A DNA stretch of 64,000 nucleotides from Candidatus Zixiibacteriota bacterium (lineage in GTDB: Bacteria; Zixibacteria; MSB-5A5; GN15; FEB-12). Under the pieces are notes generated by a model. The model ran no database searches, was not told the DNA's origin, and was given only the letters and a program-made list of their open reading frames with translations. Of the stretch, positions 34,362-43,630 are shown one piece after another. Within the stretch, counting starts at the first letter, position 1; the number at the start of each line of letters is the position of its first letter. Location: positions 251,849 to 315,848 of the forward strand of contig JBFLZR010000001.1 of assembly GCA_040756055.1 (NCBI GenBank). Reading direction: 5' to 3'. Position numbers and translations under genes: made by a program.

Positions 34362-35200
34362 GAAAGCGCACATCAATGGCGATTTTGCCGCTGGTCATGT
34401 CGCTTCTTGTGTTTGGCTGCGGCGATGACGACAACAACCTGGGATTAGCAGGCGGTGAAGAGTACTACGTGATCGGGAGCATTGAACTTTATCCCAGCGT
34501 TCATTTTTATGCATCGATCTATCCCGTGTACGGACAGGGATGCGATATAGACTCCGTGTATTTCGCCGACAGCGCCTGCGGCATCTACCAGGGGACCTCT
34601 TTCAGCGTTTACGGCATGGAGTACCGCTACTACGCCGAGTATAGAAACGAAAGCGACTCGACTCGATTCAGATCCGGCGATACGGCCTCGGTGCGATTTT
34701 GCGACGATAATCAATCCGTGACGGTCGAATTTCCGGTCCTTTTGTACTACGAAGATACCATGGTGTATCTTTCGCCTGAGCAACTGGACACCGTCCGGCG
34801 CGCTGAGACTTTCGAGTTGGTCTGGTCATCGGTGCCCGACGCCGAGTGGTACGGCTTGCTTGTTTACTTCGTGCACGATTCTTCCGGCCAAATCACCTAT
34901 GAGTCCTGGTATGTAGCCACGATGGATACTTCCATCATTTTCGATGGAAACAACCACCGGCAGGACGGCCTGCTTAGCATAGCCGGAATCGCAGTTGTCG
35001 GCCCGTTTCCCGATTCCCCACCCAACCTGTCCGGTCTCAAGATTGTCGGCTGCATTTATAGCCGATCGGCCGGCGCCTATCTCAACGTGGTCGTTGGAGA
35101 GGGTCTTTCCTGGGCCACAGCTTCGCCAGCCGTTGCCGACATAGCTGTACGCGACAGCCTGATAGACAGAATGGTGGAAGACCTCTACGGATTCAAATGA
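34358..35200 (+). CDS. Lipoprotein, second of a tandem paralogous pair
   Basis: A 280-residue lipoprotein with lipobox VFGC at about residues 18-21 and linker GDDDNNLGLAGGEEYY. It is collinear with its neighbour: GCDIDSVYFADSACGIY, DSTRFRSGDTASVRF, TFELVWSSVPDAEWYGL, LLSIAGIAVVGPFPDSPP and LSGLKIVGCIY. The two are clearly duplicates but diverged well beyond recent copying. ATG 34358 overlaps the stop of the first gene (ATGA), so they are translationally coupled. The function is unknown; many paired Cys, Asp and Tyr residues suggest an extracellular beta domain. A stem-loop terminator follows 18 bases on. Confidence 0.75.
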   Translation: MRKRTSMAILPLVMSLLVFGCGDDDNNLGLAGGEEYYVIGSIELYPSVHFYASIYPVYGQGCDIDSVYFADSACGIYQGTSFSVYGMEYRYYAEYRNESDSTRFRSGDTASVRFCDDNQSVTVEFPVLLYYEDTMVYLSPEQLDTVRRAETFELVWSSVPDAEWYGLLVYFVHDSSGQITYESWYVATMDTSIIFDGNNHRQDGLLSIAGIAVVGPFPDSPPNLSGLKIVGCIYSRSAGAYLNVVVGEGLSWATASPAVADIAVRDSLIDRMVEDLYGFK

Positions 35201-35217
35201 CCTATTTCAATTAACAC

Positions 35218-35250
35218 AAAAAAGGCTGCCCGTACGAGCAGCCTTTTTAT
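35218..35250. terminator. Bidirectional terminator between lipoprotein pair and aldolase gene
   Basis: AAAAAGGCTGC (35219-35229) pairs perfectly with GCAGCCTTTTT (35238-35248) around an eight-base loop. It serves the plus-strand lipoprotein pair and the minus-strand aldolase gene that end on either side. Confidence 0.88.
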
Positions 35251-35266
35251 TTACATAAGCCCTACG

Positions 35267-36316
35267 TCAGGCAATCGTAACTTCCTTACACAGATATACA
35301 TCCTGAATGGCATTCAGCAGTTCCACACCCTCTTTCATCGGCCGCTGGAACGCCTTCCTGCCGGAAATCAAACCCATCCCGCCGGCCCGCTTGTTAATAA
35401 CGGCCGTCTTGACAGCCTGCGCCAGATCTGTGTCACCGGCTGACGCGCCGCCGGAGTTAATCAGTCCTATCCGGCCCATATAACAATTAGCAACCTGATA
35501 GCGAGTGAGATCAATCGGGTTGTCGGAAGTCAAATCTGAATAAACCTTCTTGTGGGTTTTCCCGAACTTCAGAGCATTATAACCACCATTGTTCTCGGGC
35601 AGTTTCTGCTTGATAATATCGGCTTCGATTGTCACACCCAGATGATTCGCCTGACCGCTCAGGTCGGCCGAGACATGATAGTCCTTGTCTTTTTTGAATT
35701 CCGGATTTCTCAGATAGCACCACAGCACGGTGAACATCCCCAGCTCATGAGCATACGAGAAAGCCTCGGTGACTTCCTGAAGCTGCCGCGTACCCTCCTC
35801 GGAACCAAAATAGATCGTAGCTCCCACACCGGCCGCGCCCAAATTGAACGCGTCTTTTACCGATGAATACATCACCTGGTCAAACTTGTTGGGATAGGTG
35901 AGCATTTCACTGTGGTTCAACTTCAAAACCATAGGAATCTTGTGCGCGTATTTGCGTGAGATCGCTCCCAGCACGCCGAATGTGGAGGCGACACCGTTAC
36001 ATCCACCTTCCATGGCAAGCTCGACAATCTTGAGAGGATCGAAATAATCCGGGTTGGGGGCAAACGAAGCTCCGGCGGAATGCTCTATCCCCTGATCCAC
36101 CGGCAGAATGGATACATAACCGGTTCCGGCCAACCGTCCATTGGTCAGCAGCCAATTAATTGACTGCATCACTTTCGGCGAGCGGTCAGACTGGCTGACA
36201 ACCTCGTCCACGAAACGCGGCCCCGGCAGATACAACCTGGATTTCGAGATGGTCTTGCACTCGTGCGTCAAAAGGCTTTTGTCGCTGCCCAGTAACTGCT
36301 CAATTTTACTGATCAT
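35267..36316 (-). CDS. fbaB: Class I fructose-bisphosphate aldolase (FbaB/DhnA type)
   Basis: A 349-residue Schiff-base aldolase of the archaeal/DhnA type, which cleaves fructose 1,6-bisphosphate to two triose phosphates in glycolysis and reverses this in gluconeogenesis. Visible family blocks are [20 protein letters not shown] (about residues 66-85), [11 protein letters not shown] (about 128), [16 protein letters not shown] (about 158-173) and [17 protein letters not shown] near the C-terminus, the phosphate-binding glycine region. GGGAG lies about nine bases before the ATG at 36316. No class II enzyme is seen in the window. Confidence 0.92.
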   Translation of the reverse strand: MISKIEQLLGSDKSLLTHECKTISKSRLYLPGPRFVDEVVSQSDRSPKVMQSINWLLTNGRLAGTGYVSILPVDQGIEHSAGASFAPNPDYFDPLKIVELAMEGGCNGVASTFGVLGAISRKYAHKIPMVLKLNHSEMLTYPNKFDQVMYSSVKDAFNLGAAGVGATIYFGSEEGTRQLQEVTEAFSYAHELGMFTVLWCYLRNPEFKKDKDYHVSADLSGQANHLGVTIEADIIKQKLPENNGGYNALKFGKTHKKVYSDLTSDNPIDLTRYQVANCYMGRIGLINSGGASAGDTDLAQAVKTAVINKRAGGMGLISGRKAFQRPMKEGVELLNAIQDVYLCKEVTIA

Positions 36317-36448
36317 TTGAAAATCTCCCTGATTGGTTTGAACTGATTGTTATAGCCGATTTATAACCCTTTTGCGCTTGAAACGCAACCAGATTTATGG
36401 AGTGCTCCCTTCGAGGTTCAAACGACGTAAAAACCGCGTTAAGCAAAG

Positions 36449-36485
36449 AAAAACCCCGCCGCGACTTAGAGCCTTCGGCGGGGGT
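36449..36485 (-). terminator. Terminator after the DUF5916 gene
   Basis: CCCCGCCG (36454-36461) pairs with CGGCGGGG (36476-36483) across a 14-base loop; the minus-strand RNA continues into UUUUUCUUU. It lies 34 bases past the stop at 36517. Confidence 0.8.
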
Positions 36486-36516
36486 CTTTACTCCCAAACA
36501 CGAAATCGGAGCAACC

Positions 36517-38820
36517 TCAAATCTGGAACAGATACTGCAGCTTCATGAAAAACTGTCTCGAAGTAAGGCAGGTTTTGGTGTCGCGGCCGTCAACACCCAA
36601 CCCGTTATAAGTGCAGTAGTCATAGGTAGATCCGACATAGAAGACCGAAAACGGACTGATGCGGTAGGTCAGCAGCGGATCCAAATCAAAACTCTCTGAA
36701 AAGTCGTTGTATTGGCCCACCAGACGAAGCGAGAGAGCTTTGGTCAACTGAAGACTCCAGCGACTACGCATGATATATCCCTCGTAAAGCTCCTCATCTG
36801 TTTCGAGTGCATTACCTTTGACATAGGTATACGATGTCTCGATGTACAACCGGTCAATAGGTCTCAAATCCACCCAGGCCGACGCCGCTACCTCTTTTTC
36901 CATAATCGGCGGATCCTCGCTCTGGGCGACTACATGCGAGTAGTTGATCGAACCGCCGAAGGCAAGCTTCAGACCCGGCTGCGTGTTAAAACAGGTGTGA
37001 AGAAGCCAGATATCTTCGAAGTCAATACCACCCCATCGCTCTAAGCCACGGTAGTACCGTGAGTGCATATTTGTCTGGGCCGTTCTCAATTTCGTCTCGA
37101 AGCCAAGATCCACAAATCGCTCCTTGAGCTCACCGGCGAAATTCCAGGCGTTACCAAGCTGCACGGTCGGAATCACCCATTGAAAAAGCCCATCATCGAA
37201 GCGAAATACATACTGGCTATAGAGTCTCGCGCTGCGCTGGTCGTTTTTCGCCTGAAAGCCGTTCGCCGTCCGGTAGGTGGGGCTGCGCTCGAGATAACTG
37301 AGGTCAACGAAAGAATTGCGGGTTTCCCGATTAACGCCGAAATAATAAGCGTTACCCCAGAACGACTCGCCATTGAACCCGGCGGTATATTTACCGTCAT
37401 CGAAAGTCGAATAATGGAAATCCGGATCGTCTTCATCGAATGTGATAGTGGAATCATCCGGCTCGGCCGTGTGAGTAGCCATCGTTTGCCATTCGAACTT
37501 ATACTTCTGTGATAGATGCACCGCCCCGTCAAAGCTCAAGACAGACCCGGAGCCGCCCCCTTCAAAGCGCCGATCGGTTACCAGAATCCCTGCGTGGGAA
37601 TTCTCGCCGAATGTCTGACGGGCGCGCATGATATTCGAAGTACTCTTGCCGCCAAGGAATATGGCGCTGCCTTCTTCAAACGGCATTATTATGGGGCTGT
37701 TTTCATCGTGCGCGGTCAGATAAGCAAAGCTCGTTCTCTCCTTGCGAGCGGTAACCTTGGCGGTGAAATCGGGGTCGTTTATTGAGCGCGTGTAGACGGC
37801 CGCAAAAATCGTCGAGAATAAATCACTTCCTTCCTGAAAGAAGGGGCGGCGCTCCGCGAAAGAAAGCGCAAAATTCGTATTTACATCAATCTGGTCCGCG
37901 TCAGCTTCCACCTGGCTGAAGTCCGGATTGTAAGAAGCCTCCACCACGATGTCCGATGTTACGGAATACTTGCCATTGAGCGACAACTCGCCGTCGGGAT
38001 CTGAATTGTCAAAAGTCGAGAACGGATCATCCGAATCAGACAGAGAACCGGATTGATAACCGACGACAGTCGGCATAATCTCCACACCGCGACCCGGCTG
38101 CACATCTTCAATACCATGAACCGTACCCCATTGGCACGGCCAGCAGTTTTCATCACGGTCATAAGCTGCCCAGGAATACTGCCCGCGCACGTCACGGGGG
38201 TGATTGCGCCAGAAATCCACCCGCCAGGTCTGCACTTGCTGATTGGGAAACCGCATACTCGAAAACGGCACGGCCATTTCAATCTGGTAACCCGAATCCG
38301 TAACCTTACCAGCCGACTCCCAGACCAAATCATAACCGCTGTCCTCGCCGCCATTACGCGACCAGAGTAGATCGCCCTGAATACCATAAGGATTCACCGA
38401 CAGCTCATACGCCCACGCCGCGTCACCATACGTATCTACGGCCAGAACAATATTGTCATCTACCCAGATATTGTCCCTTTCGCAGAATGATGCTCTGATG
38501 GTCGACGGATCATCATAGCAAACGAAGGCAACATAGAGATTGTCCGAGTCATACGTAATGAACGCCTCCGTATTGACCGGGGGTTTGGTCTGGTCGCCCG
38601 GCTGATGTTCGGCAAAATTATCAGCTTTGGCCGCGCCACGCCATCCGGAATCATTCAGGTCGCCATCGATTGAGATCTTTCCCTGCAGCCGTTTGGCGGT
38701 CAACTCCGGATGATATACCGGGGTGTACTCGGTATCCGTCTCCGTCGCCAGACCGGTCGCCGCAAGAATCAAAACTGTAAAACACAGACCAAGGCACTTC
38801 AAAGAACCGGTGCTTATCAT
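36517..38820 (-). CDS. DUF5916 outer-membrane-type protein with N-terminal CBM9-like domain
   Basis: A 767-residue exported protein. After a signal peptide (about residues 1-25), residues about 40-235 form a carbohydrate-binding-module-9-like domain (ISIDGDLNDSGWRGA, FITYDSDNLYVAFVCYD, VDDNIVLAVDTYGD, GYQIEMAVPFSSM). The rest is the DUF5916 region, marked by the block FALSFAERRPFFQEGSDLFS. It is a beta-barrel-like C-terminus of alternating aromatic and polar residues ending in FFMKLQYLFQI with a terminal hydrophobic residue, as outer-membrane proteins do. DUF5916 proteins are common in Bacteroidetes and relatives; their function is not established. GAGGGTG precedes the ATG at 38820. Confidence 0.85.
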   Translation of the reverse strand: MISTGSLKCLGLCFTVLILAATGLATETDTEYTPVYHPELTAKRLQGKISIDGDLNDSGWRGAAKADNFAEHQPGDQTKPPVNTEAFITYDSDNLYVAFVCYDDPSTIRASFCERDNIWVDDNIVLAVDTYGDAAWAYELSVNPYGIQGDLLWSRNGGEDSGYDLVWESAGKVTDSGYQIEMAVPFSSMRFPNQQVQTWRVDFWRNHPRDVRGQYSWAAYDRDENCWPCQWGTVHGIEDVQPGRGVEIMPTVVGYQSGSLSDSDDPFSTFDNSDPDGELSLNGKYSVTSDIVVEASYNPDFSQVEADADQIDVNTNFALSFAERRPFFQEGSDLFSTIFAAVYTRSINDPDFTAKVTARKERTSFAYLTAHDENSPIIMPFEEGSAIFLGGKSTSNIMRARQTFGENSHAGILVTDRRFEGGGSGSVLSFDGAVHLSQKYKFEWQTMATHTAEPDDSTITFDEDDPDFHYSTFDDGKYTAGFNGESFWGNAYYFGVNRETRNSFVDLSYLERSPTYRTANGFQAKNDQRSARLYSQYVFRFDDGLFQWVIPTVQLGNAWNFAGELKERFVDLGFETKLRTAQTNMHSRYYRGLERWGGIDFEDIWLLHTCFNTQPGLKLAFGGSINYSHVVAQSEDPPIMEKEVAASAWVDLRPIDRLYIETSYTYVKGNALETDEELYEGYIMRSRWSLQLTKALSLRLVGQYNDFSESFDLDPLLTYRISPFSVFYVGSTYDYCTYNGLGVDGRDTKTCLTSRQFFMKLQYLFQI

Positions 38821-39065
38821 AAATACACCCTCTTGTCAATAGGGCTATGCCCTTAGTTTTTCGTCAAACGGCGGGAAGTTCGAGACGCCTGTTTCTCACC
38901 ACATCTGGGATTAATGTACGGGACAAATCTTATGGGGTTTCAAAAAATGTGGGCGCAAAACTCGCTATTTGGGACTAGACCCAAACACCGCAAAAACCGG
39001 CAGACGTTGCAACTCGCAGTCTGACTCCTGCGAAGGACAGAACCACCGACACCGGCGAAAACCCG

Positions 39066-39854
39066 CTACCTCATTTCGAGCTCAAAAACGGTAACCGCCT
39101 GGCCGAAAAGATAGACCCGATTACCCTCAACCTGAACCCTCAGTCGCCCGCCTCTTTTCGAGGCCTGGTAGGCCCGCAGATCGGTCTTCACCAGCCGGTC
39201 CATCCAATAAGGCCCCAGGCAGCAGTGTGCCGACCCGGTCACCGGATCCTCATTGATACCAACATCGGGGGCGAAATACCTCGAAATAAAATCATATTCC
39301 TCGTTGTCCGACCTGGCTGTAACGATCACTCCTCTTACGGGAAGCTTCGCGAGCGATGAAAAGTCCGGAGCTATGTCTCTGAGTATCGGGGCAGATTCTA
39401 CTTCGACAATGTACGTTGCTTTACAGGCGCCGACAAAGACAGCGCTGACTCCAAGGGCTTCAAGAAGACCGGATGGCGGCGGCGCCGCTTCGGGCCGCCG
39501 CGAAGGGAAATTTAACTTTATCCATCCATCGGTTAATTCGGCGGTCAGCAGTCCGCTACGAGTATCAAAGCGGGCCATTCGGTCCACCGGCAGGTAACCC
39601 TGTTCCCACAGTATGTGGGCCGACGCCAGGGTGGCATGACCGCACAGGTCCACCTCGGCTTCAGGCGTAAACCACCTGAGATTATAACCGTCGTCGGTCG
39701 GATACAAAAACGCGGTTTCCGAAAGGTTCATCTCAGAGGCCACCGCTTTCATCCATTCCACGGGCGCAGCGTCATCCATGACACACACACCCGCAGGATT
39801 TCCCGAGAACGGCTCGCTGGTAAAAGAATCAACCTGATATATTTTTTGACGCAT
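39066..39854 (-). CDS. PhzF-family isomerase/epimerase-like protein
   Basis: A 262-residue protein of the PhzF family (diaminopimelate-epimerase fold). It opens with the hallmark YQVDSFTSEPFSGNPAGVCV, has NLSETAFLYP (about residues 43-52) with the catalytic Glu, VDLCGHATLASAHIL (about 69-83) and GINEDPVTGSAHCCLGPYW (about 212-230). In Pseudomonas PhzF isomerises a phenazine precursor; most members in non-producers have unknown substrates, and no phenazine genes are present here. Length is somewhat short but all core motifs are there. Confidence 0.88.
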   Translation of the reverse strand: MRQKIYQVDSFTSEPFSGNPAGVCVMDDAAPVEWMKAVASEMNLSETAFLYPTDDGYNLRWFTPEAEVDLCGHATLASAHILWEQGYLPVDRMARFDTRSGLLTAELTDGWIKLNFPSRRPEAAPPPSGLLEALGVSAVFVGACKATYIVEVESAPILRDIAPDFSSLAKLPVRGVIVTARSDNEEYDFISRYFAPDVGINEDPVTGSAHCCLGPYWMDRLVKTDLRAYQASKRGGRLRVQVEGNRVYLFGQAVTVFELEMR

Positions 39855-39973
39855 TTAATTCTGACCCTTTCAATACATCCGTATAAACAAGACGCTCCAG
39901 GCGGCACCATGCTTAATTACGAGACGGCCCGCAGTTTGTTGCGACACGGCAATAAGCGCATTGCTGAAGAAAA

Positions 39974-40000
39974 ATAAAAAGCCCCGCTATCCGGGGCTTT
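39974..40000 (-). terminator. Terminator after the STAS gene
   Basis: AAAGCCCCG (39978-39986) pairs with CGGGGCTTT (39992-40000) around a five-base loop, followed on the minus strand by UUUAUUUU. It lies 26 bases past the STAS stop codon. Confidence 0.85.
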
Positions 40001-40026
40001 AGTTCATCTTATCAAAGCAGTGGCTA

Positions 40027-40362
40027 TCAGGCAAACGCCTTCAGGGCTTCCTTGCGACTGTCATAGTGCTCGAACACGGAGATTAGTCTCGTGATAGTGA
40101 GAATGGACTCAATCTTGGTTATGTTGGCCAGAACCAGCCTGCCACCGGCGTTCTTGACTGTAGTCAGGGCCGAGATCAGCATCCCCAGACCGACGGAATT
40201 CATCCAGTCAACCCTGGACAAATCGACCACGATGTTCTTTTTGTTCTGCTGGATGTATTCATGAATCTTGCCGTGGAAAAGAGTCGTTTCCTCACCTCCC
40301 ATTATCTTGCCGGAAACATCAATGACAACAACATTACCCTCTAAAAAGTCTTCAAACTTCAT
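40027..40362 (-). CDS. STAS-domain anti-sigma factor antagonist-like protein
   Basis: A 111-residue single STAS domain like SpoIIAA/RsbV. The phosphorylatable serine lies in WMNSVGLGMLIS (about residues 53-64), preceded by the strand NIVVDLSRVD and followed by GGRLVLANITKIE. Family members bind and release anti-sigma kinases in a phosphorylation-dependent way. No anti-sigma kinase or PP2C phosphatase is encoded nearby, so the partner is elsewhere. GAGGGAAAA lies before the ATG at 40362. It ends in a strong terminator and is monocistronic. Confidence 0.9.
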   Translation of the reverse strand: MKFEDFLEGNVVVIDVSGKIMGGEETTLFHGKIHEYIQQNKKNIVVDLSRVDWMNSVGLGMLISALTTVKNAGGRLVLANITKIESILTITRLISVFEHYDSRKEALKAFA

Positions 40363-40782
40363 ACAATTTTCCCTCTAACCTTTCTTAAATGTTTTGATTT
40401 CCTGTTCGGAGCAACCGTGACTCTCGCGGGTTGTATTCAGTTTTCTCGTTCTGACATTGAAAGTCACAAGTTTGCCGCAGATTACGATTATATTAATTTC
40501 CCCCGCTGCGATTTCTGCATTTTCACCCGGACAATCCTCTAAAGTAGAGTAAAAGGACTTCGGCGGCGCTTATCGACCCGGGCCTGACCGCGTAAGTCCT
40601 TTAACGCCAAAATACGCCGTCGGTTTCAAAAATCAAGCGGTTTTTCCCGCACTCCGTTTCCCGCTGAAACCCAAGTTGCGGTCAAATAAAAACTTGCACC
40701 TACGGCGGCATAACGCCCCGCCCGACGCTCTTCTTTTTTAAAGTAGCGCCGGCGGCGTAAACAGTCTATCTTTCACAACTGT
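40363..40782. other. Non-coding interval upstream of ktrB
   Basis: About 420 bases with no supported gene between divergent STAS and ktrB genes, so it must hold both promoters. Its clearest structure is a perfect inverted repeat AAAGGACTT (40552-40560) / AAGTCCTTT (40594-40602) around 33 bases of GC-rich sequence, which could be an RNA stem or an operator. It does not match a ydaO-type c-di-AMP riboswitch that I can recognise. Confidence 0.5.
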
Positions 40783-42135
40783 ATGAGCATGGAGTTATTG
40801 GGACCCAATCCCGGACGGCACATCCCCGTCTTCTTTTTGATGGCCATTGCTGTCGGGGCCGCCCTGCTGTCTTTGCCGGTGAGTTGTCAGGATGGTCGCC
40901 TTGCAATAGTCGACGCCGTCTTCACCGCAACATCGGCGGTCTGCATCACCGGACTGATAGTCGTTGACACCGCTCACGACCTTTCCCGCTTCGGGCAAAT
41001 CGTTGTCCTTGTCCTGATACAGGTTGGGGGGCTCGGCTTTATGACTCTCACCTCAGTCGTCCTGTTCTCTCTTGGAACAAGGCTTACCTTTCGTGAAAAG
41101 CTCAGCGTCGACCAAAGTCTCAATATCGGCATAAGCGGCGATATCGCCGGCCTCATTAAGGCGGTGGTAATGACCACTTTTTTATTTGAACTCTGTGGCG
41201 CGGTGGCGCTGCTTTTTAGGTTCTGGGGGGAGTTTAGCTTCGGCGAGGCCTGTTTCCATGCCGTCTTTCATTCCGTGTCGGCTTTTTGTAATGCCGGTTT
41301 CTCCACGTTCAGCAACAGCCTGGAAAACTATCGCTTTGATAATGTCACGATTCTGATCTTTTCCGCCCTGATCATTTTCGGAGGGCTGGGCTTCGTCGTC
41401 ATAAGCGATATATTCAACCGCTTCCGCAATAGAAACCGCCCTCTTACTTTACACTCAAAACTCTGCCTGACAATGACGGCCATATTGCTGGTCGCCGGTA
41501 CCATAGCGTTTCTGGTGGCCGAAAATAAGAATTTCTTTCAGGGAGCGCCGACGATCAGCAACCTGTCCAACGCCTTTTTTCAAGCGGTGACCTCTCGCAC
41601 GGCCGGCTTCAACACCATCCCGCAAGCCAGCCTTGCCGAGATCAGCATCCTGATAACCATGATACTCATGTTCATCGGCGCCTGTCCCGGCTCAACGGCA
41701 GGAGGGATCAAGACCACCACTTTTGCCATCATAGCCATCATGGTGTACCGGCGATTCACCGGATACAAAAACGTCTCGGTTTTCAAACGGACAATAAGCA
41801 ACGATTCTGTCTCTCGCGCGCTGACAGTCTTTATCCTGGCGATAATAGTAATCTTGGTCGTCTTTGTAACGTTCATGTACTCGGAACAAACACCGGCTTC
41901 ACATAAATTGAGCCACGGCTGGTTTGTGGAAAATCTGTTCGAGGTGATATCCGCGTTTGGGACGGTCGGCCTGTCCATGGGCGTCACACCCCACCTTCAC
42001 GATATCGGCAAACTGCTGATCGTGGTTACGATGTTCATTGGCAGGGTGGGACTTCTCACGCTGGCGTTCGCTCTCGCGCGCCCCAGCCAGCGGGGAGAAG
42101 TAATCTATCGCGAAGAAGAAGTTATGGTCGGATAA
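40783..42135 (+). CDS. ktrB: KtrB/TrkH-type potassium channel subunit
   Basis: A 450-residue K+ transporter of the TrkH/KtrB superfamily, close to the KtrB length. Four pore loops are visible: TATSAVCITGLIVVDT, HSVSAFCNAGFSTFSN, QAVTSRTAGFNTI and SAFGTVGLSMG, each with the conserved central Gly, with GACPGSTAGGIKTTTF before pore four. It is followed 15 bases later by a single-RCK regulator, the KtrA-KtrB arrangement of Na+-dependent K+ uptake. No clear ribosome site precedes ATG 40783; an ATG two codons further (40789) is also possible. It is distinct from the longer TrkH at 10.3 kb. Confidence 0.9.
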   Translation: MSMELLGPNPGRHIPVFFLMAIAVGAALLSLPVSCQDGRLAIVDAVFTATSAVCITGLIVVDTAHDLSRFGQIVVLVLIQVGGLGFMTLTSVVLFSLGTRLTFREKLSVDQSLNIGISGDIAGLIKAVVMTTFLFELCGAVALLFRFWGEFSFGEACFHAVFHSVSAFCNAGFSTFSNSLENYRFDNVTILIFSALIIFGGLGFVVISDIFNRFRNRNRPLTLHSKLCLTMTAILLVAGTIAFLVAENKNFFQGAPTISNLSNAFFQAVTSRTAGFNTIPQASLAEISILITMILMFIGACPGSTAGGIKTTTFAIIAIMVYRRFTGYKNVSVFKRTISNDSVSRALTVFILAIIVILVVFVTFMYSEQTPASHKLSHGWFVENLFEVISAFGTVGLSMGVTPHLHDIGKLLIVVTMFIGRVGLLTLAFALARPSQRGEVIYREEEVMVG

Positions 42136-42150
42136 TAGAGAGGTAACGAT

Positions 42151-42804
42151 ATGAAAAGATTCATAGTGATTGGCATGGGTAATTTCGGCTCCACTGTCGC
42201 CGAGGAACTTCTCAACCTCGACTGTGAGGTTACCGCTATAGACAGTGATAAGTCCAGAGTGCAGGCTCTCCATGAACATCCCAGACTGATCGCGATACTG
42301 GCCGATGCTACCGATCGCAATTTCTTGGAAAAGCTCGACATACAAAACGCCGACAGCATCGTTATTTCAACCGGCCGAAATTCACACGCCTCCATCCTGA
42401 TGGCGTTGCACCTGAGTGAACTGAAAGCGAAAGAAATTGTCGTCAAAGCCAATTCTCAGGAGCATGCCAAGATACTGCTTAAAGTGGGCGCTACCGAAGC
42501 AGTCATTCCGGAACGCCAGATGGCCGTCAAGGTCGCGCATTCGCTGGCACAACCGAATCTGGTTGATTATCTGCCGCTGGGCGAAGACTATCACATAGCC
42601 GAAATAATGGCTCCGGCCGAGTTTGCGAACAAAAACCTGGCCGAGCTTAGACTTCGCTCCCAGTACCAGGTACAGGTCATTGCCACGAAAAACAGCGTTA
42701 CCAACAAGTTCAATTTCGTTATTGACGGCGACTACAAAATCAAGGCTACCGATATACTGGTCATTCTCGGAAAGCAAGAAGACATCAACAAGTTAAGGGC
42801 ATAA
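42151..42804 (+). CDS. ktrA: KtrA-type RCK regulator of potassium uptake
   Basis: A 217-residue protein with one RCK unit: nucleotide-binding segment FIVIGMGNFGSTVAEELL (residues 3-20), the acidic end of strand two in VTAIDSDKSRV, and a TrkA-C domain from about residue 135. It forms the cytoplasmic ring that opens KtrB in response to nucleotides. AGAGGTAACG lies just before the ATG at 42151. The gene pair is the second K+ uptake system in the window. Confidence 0.92.
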   Translation: MKRFIVIGMGNFGSTVAEELLNLDCEVTAIDSDKSRVQALHEHPRLIAILADATDRNFLEKLDIQNADSIVISTGRNSHASILMALHLSELKAKEIVVKANSQEHAKILLKVGATEAVIPERQMAVKVAHSLAQPNLVDYLPLGEDYHIAEIMAPAEFANKNLAELRLRSQYQVQVIATKNSVTNKFNFVIDGDYKIKATDILVILGKQEDINKLRA

Positions 42805-42954
42805 AGACACACTCTCTCACAAGCCTTTCATAACCGGGCTCGTCCCGCCAATCCGCGGAAAAAGCGGGGCTTCTCAAAATTTCCCCATCGCTCCGGCCCG
42901 ACATCAACGTACCACGTCTGCTATCGCACAACAATCAAAAACGCAGGAGAAAAT

Positions 42955-43566
42955 ATGATCAACCGCTTAATATTGCCGGTTGCCTTTCTGGCATTGGCGG
43001 CACTTATGCTGATGATCGCGTGCTCCGGGGAACCAAAACAGGTGGACGCCTACGGCATGCAAAATCAGATCGAAAGAGGCAAATACCTCGTCAATATCGG
43101 AGGCTGCAACGATTGCCACACTCCAAAGATATACACGGACAAGGGGCCTGTGCCCGACGAGTCGCGGCTTCTTGCCGGCCACCCGGCTAATGGTACGCTG
43201 CCCGATGTCCCGAACAACTTGATTACACCTGAAGGCTGGGCCGCCATCACTAACAGCGATTTCACCGCCTGGGTGGGTCCATGGGGAATAAGCTACGCCG
43301 CTAACTTGACGCCCGATGAAGTCACGGGAACCGGCGCCTGGCTGGAATCTTCATTTGTCGACGCCATGCGCAACGGTAAACACATGGGCACCGGCAGAGC
43401 CATTCTACCGCCGATGCCGTGGATGAACATCGGTCAACTCAGCGATGATGACCTCAGGGCTATTTTTGCCTACCTCCAATCGCTCAAGCCTATCAACAAT
43501 ATGGTGCCGCAGCCGGTAAGCGCCGAAAAACTGATGTCAGGCGCTCAGCCAAAGAGCACGATGTAA
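42955..43566 (+). CDS. Mono-haem cytochrome c lipoprotein
   Basis: A 203-residue lipoprotein with a hydrophobic leader ending MIAC (about residue 23) and a c-type haem site GGCNDCHTPK (about residues 49-58). A candidate Met ligand lies near residues 142-152 (PPMPWMNIG). LSDDDLRAIFAYLQSLKP is the typical last helix of a class I cytochrome c domain. It is probably anchored in the periplasm and carries electrons; a partner oxidase could be the bd-type enzyme at 50.6 kb, but that is only suggested by co-presence. AGGAGA lies before ATG 42955. Confidence 0.85.
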   Translation: MINRLILPVAFLALAALMLMIACSGEPKQVDAYGMQNQIERGKYLVNIGGCNDCHTPKIYTDKGPVPDESRLLAGHPANGTLPDVPNNLITPEGWAAITNSDFTAWVGPWGISYAANLTPDEVTGTGAWLESSFVDAMRNGKHMGTGRAILPPMPWMNIGQLSDDDLRAIFAYLQSLKPINNMVPQPVSAEKLMSGAQPKSTM

Positions 43567-43588
43567 CTTTGTGGGGGATCGAATATAA

Positions 43589-43622
43589 AAAGGTCCGGGT
43601 GTTTCTCTGCCGAAACACCCGG
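43589..43622 (-). terminator. Terminator after recA
   Basis: CCGGGTGTTT (43595-43604) pairs perfectly with AAACACCCGG (43613-43622) around an eight-base loop; the minus-strand RNA then enters a U-rich tract. It lies just past the recA stop and may also end the plus-strand cytochrome gene. Confidence 0.85.
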
Positions 43623-43630
43623 GATAAATA

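Noticed and set aside
39066-39854. Phenazine biosynthesis gene cluster
   Set aside because: Only a PhzF-family protein is present; none of the other phz genes is in the window, and this family is widespread in non-producers.
39909-39977. 22-codon frame MLNYETARSLLRHGNKRIAE... ahead of the STAS terminator
   Set aside because: Too short to support; no strong ribosome site, and the following stem-loop is explained as the terminator of the minus-strand STAS gene.
40552-40602. c-di-AMP (ydaO) riboswitch upstream of ktrB
   Set aside because: Position is suggestive, but the conserved core sequences of that class are not present; only a simple inverted repeat is visible.
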